NCBI GenBank assembly: GCA_012963775.1
Contig: DTVC01000030.1
Location: forward strand, 1-7,880
Origin: Candidatus Pelagibacter sp.
GTDB taxonomy: Bacteria > Pseudomonadota > Alphaproteobacteria > Pelagibacterales > Pelagibacteraceae
Length of the DNA: 7,880 bases
Direction: 5' to 3'
Numbering within the stretch: the stretch's first letter is position 1; the number at the start of each line of letters is the position of its first letter. The notes beneath the pieces are model-generated. The model did no database searches, had not been told where the DNA came from, and saw only the letters and a list, made by a program, of their open reading frames with translations. A program made the translations under genes and the position numbers. Below, in pieces: positions 7,364-7,880 of the stretch.

Positions 7364-7880
7364 ATGAGCGGCAAAAAATTTACTGCAATGGCTGATAAAA
7401 ATAGAGTTTATATATTTGATACTACTATGCGTGATGGTGAACAATCGCCTGGCGCATCTATGAGTTTAGAAGAAAAAATTCAAATATCAAGAGTGTTTGA
7501 TGAGCTTGGAATTGATATTATCGAAGCAGGATTTCCAATTGCATCTCCAGGAGATTTTGAAGCAGTAAGCGAAATAAGTAAAATATTAAAAAAATCTATT
7601 CCCGCAGGTTTATCAAGGCATTCAAAAAAAGATATTGATAGATGTTATGAAGCTTTAAAATCAGCGCCAAGATTTAGAATTCACACTTTCATTTCAACTA
7701 GTCCACTTCATATGAAACATAAATTAAATATGTCACCAGAACAAGTGTATGAATCAGTTAAAGAACACGTAACTTATGCAAGAAAATTTACTGATGATGT
7801 TGAGTGGTCATGCGAAGACGGAACCAGAACTGATATGGATTTTATGTGTAAGACCGTTGAACTTGCAATTAAATGTGGAG
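7364..7880 (+). CDS. leuA: 2-isopropylmalate synthase, N-terminal part (3' end outside window)
   Basis: The frame stays open to the right edge, giving about 172 residues of a protein normally about 500 or more long. It begins in the TIM-barrel catalytic domain of the HMGL-like family: VYIFDTTMRDGEQSPGASM (residues 15-33) holds the catalytic Arg23 and metal-binding Asp24. IIEAGFPIASPGDFEAV, FRIHTFISTSPLHMKHKL (with the conserved HTF) and DDVEWSCEDGTRT follow, all closely resembling E. coli LeuA. The enzyme condenses acetyl-CoA with 2-ketoisovalerate, the first committed step to leucine, using a product of the ilv pathway encoded upstream. The signature usually reads DTTLRDGEQ and here has Met22. 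The C-terminal LeuA dimer/allosteric domain lies outside the window, so leucine feedback cannot be judged. The alternative start at 7361 adds one Met. Confidence 0.95.
   Translation, partial: MSGKKFTAMADKNRVYIFDTTMRDGEQSPGASMSLEEKIQISRVFDELGIDIIEAGFPIASPGDFEAVSEISKILKKSIPAGLSRHSKKDIDRCYEALKSAPRFRIHTFISTSPLHMKHKLNMSPEQVYESVKEHVTYARKFTDDVEWSCEDGTRTDMDFMCKTVELAIKCG

Overview
The window is AT-rich, gene-dense bacterial DNA with every gene on the plus strand and almost no spacer. The protein sequences, very short intergenic gaps, lysine/isoleucine-rich low-GC coding and the order hflK-hflC-DUF2065-degP-miaA-ilvB-ilvH-ilvC-leuA suggest an alphaproteobacterium with a streamlined genome. The best match I recognise is the SAR11/Pelagibacterales type. 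That assignment is by recognition, not by a database search.

Positions 1-2984 hold a membrane and envelope quality-control block: the 3' end of hflK, then hflC, a 64-residue DUF2065 (YjeT-like) membrane protein, and a periplasmic DegP/Do-type serine protease. Overlaps of 1 and 11 nt and a gap of 9 nt point to one transcript with translational coupling. HflK and HflC form the SPFH complex that modulates the FtsH protease. DegP handles misfolded periplasmic proteins. miaA (tRNA A37 dimethylallyltransferase) follows degP after 3 nt and is probably its last co-transcribed member.

Positions 3897-3949 form a 53-nt promoter-like spacer. Then come ilvB, ilvH and ilvC: both acetolactate synthase subunits and ketol-acid reductoisomerase, the first two steps of valine and isoleucine synthesis. 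A 61-64-nt spacer separates ilvC from leuA (2-isopropylmalate synthase), which draws the valine precursor 2-ketoisovalerate into leucine. leuA runs off the right edge.

The genes are ordinary housekeeping genes, and I do not see a new system. The most interesting signal is in the two spacers. Both carry GACCTATT followed, at exactly the same distance, by an inverted repeat with a 5-nt centre, one before ilvB and one before leuA. This looks like a shared promoter/operator for branched-chain amino acid genes. Smaller points are a Glu in the thiamine-diphosphate metal motif of IlvB, a Ser at a known valine-site position in IlvH, and a degenerate second PDZ domain in DegP.
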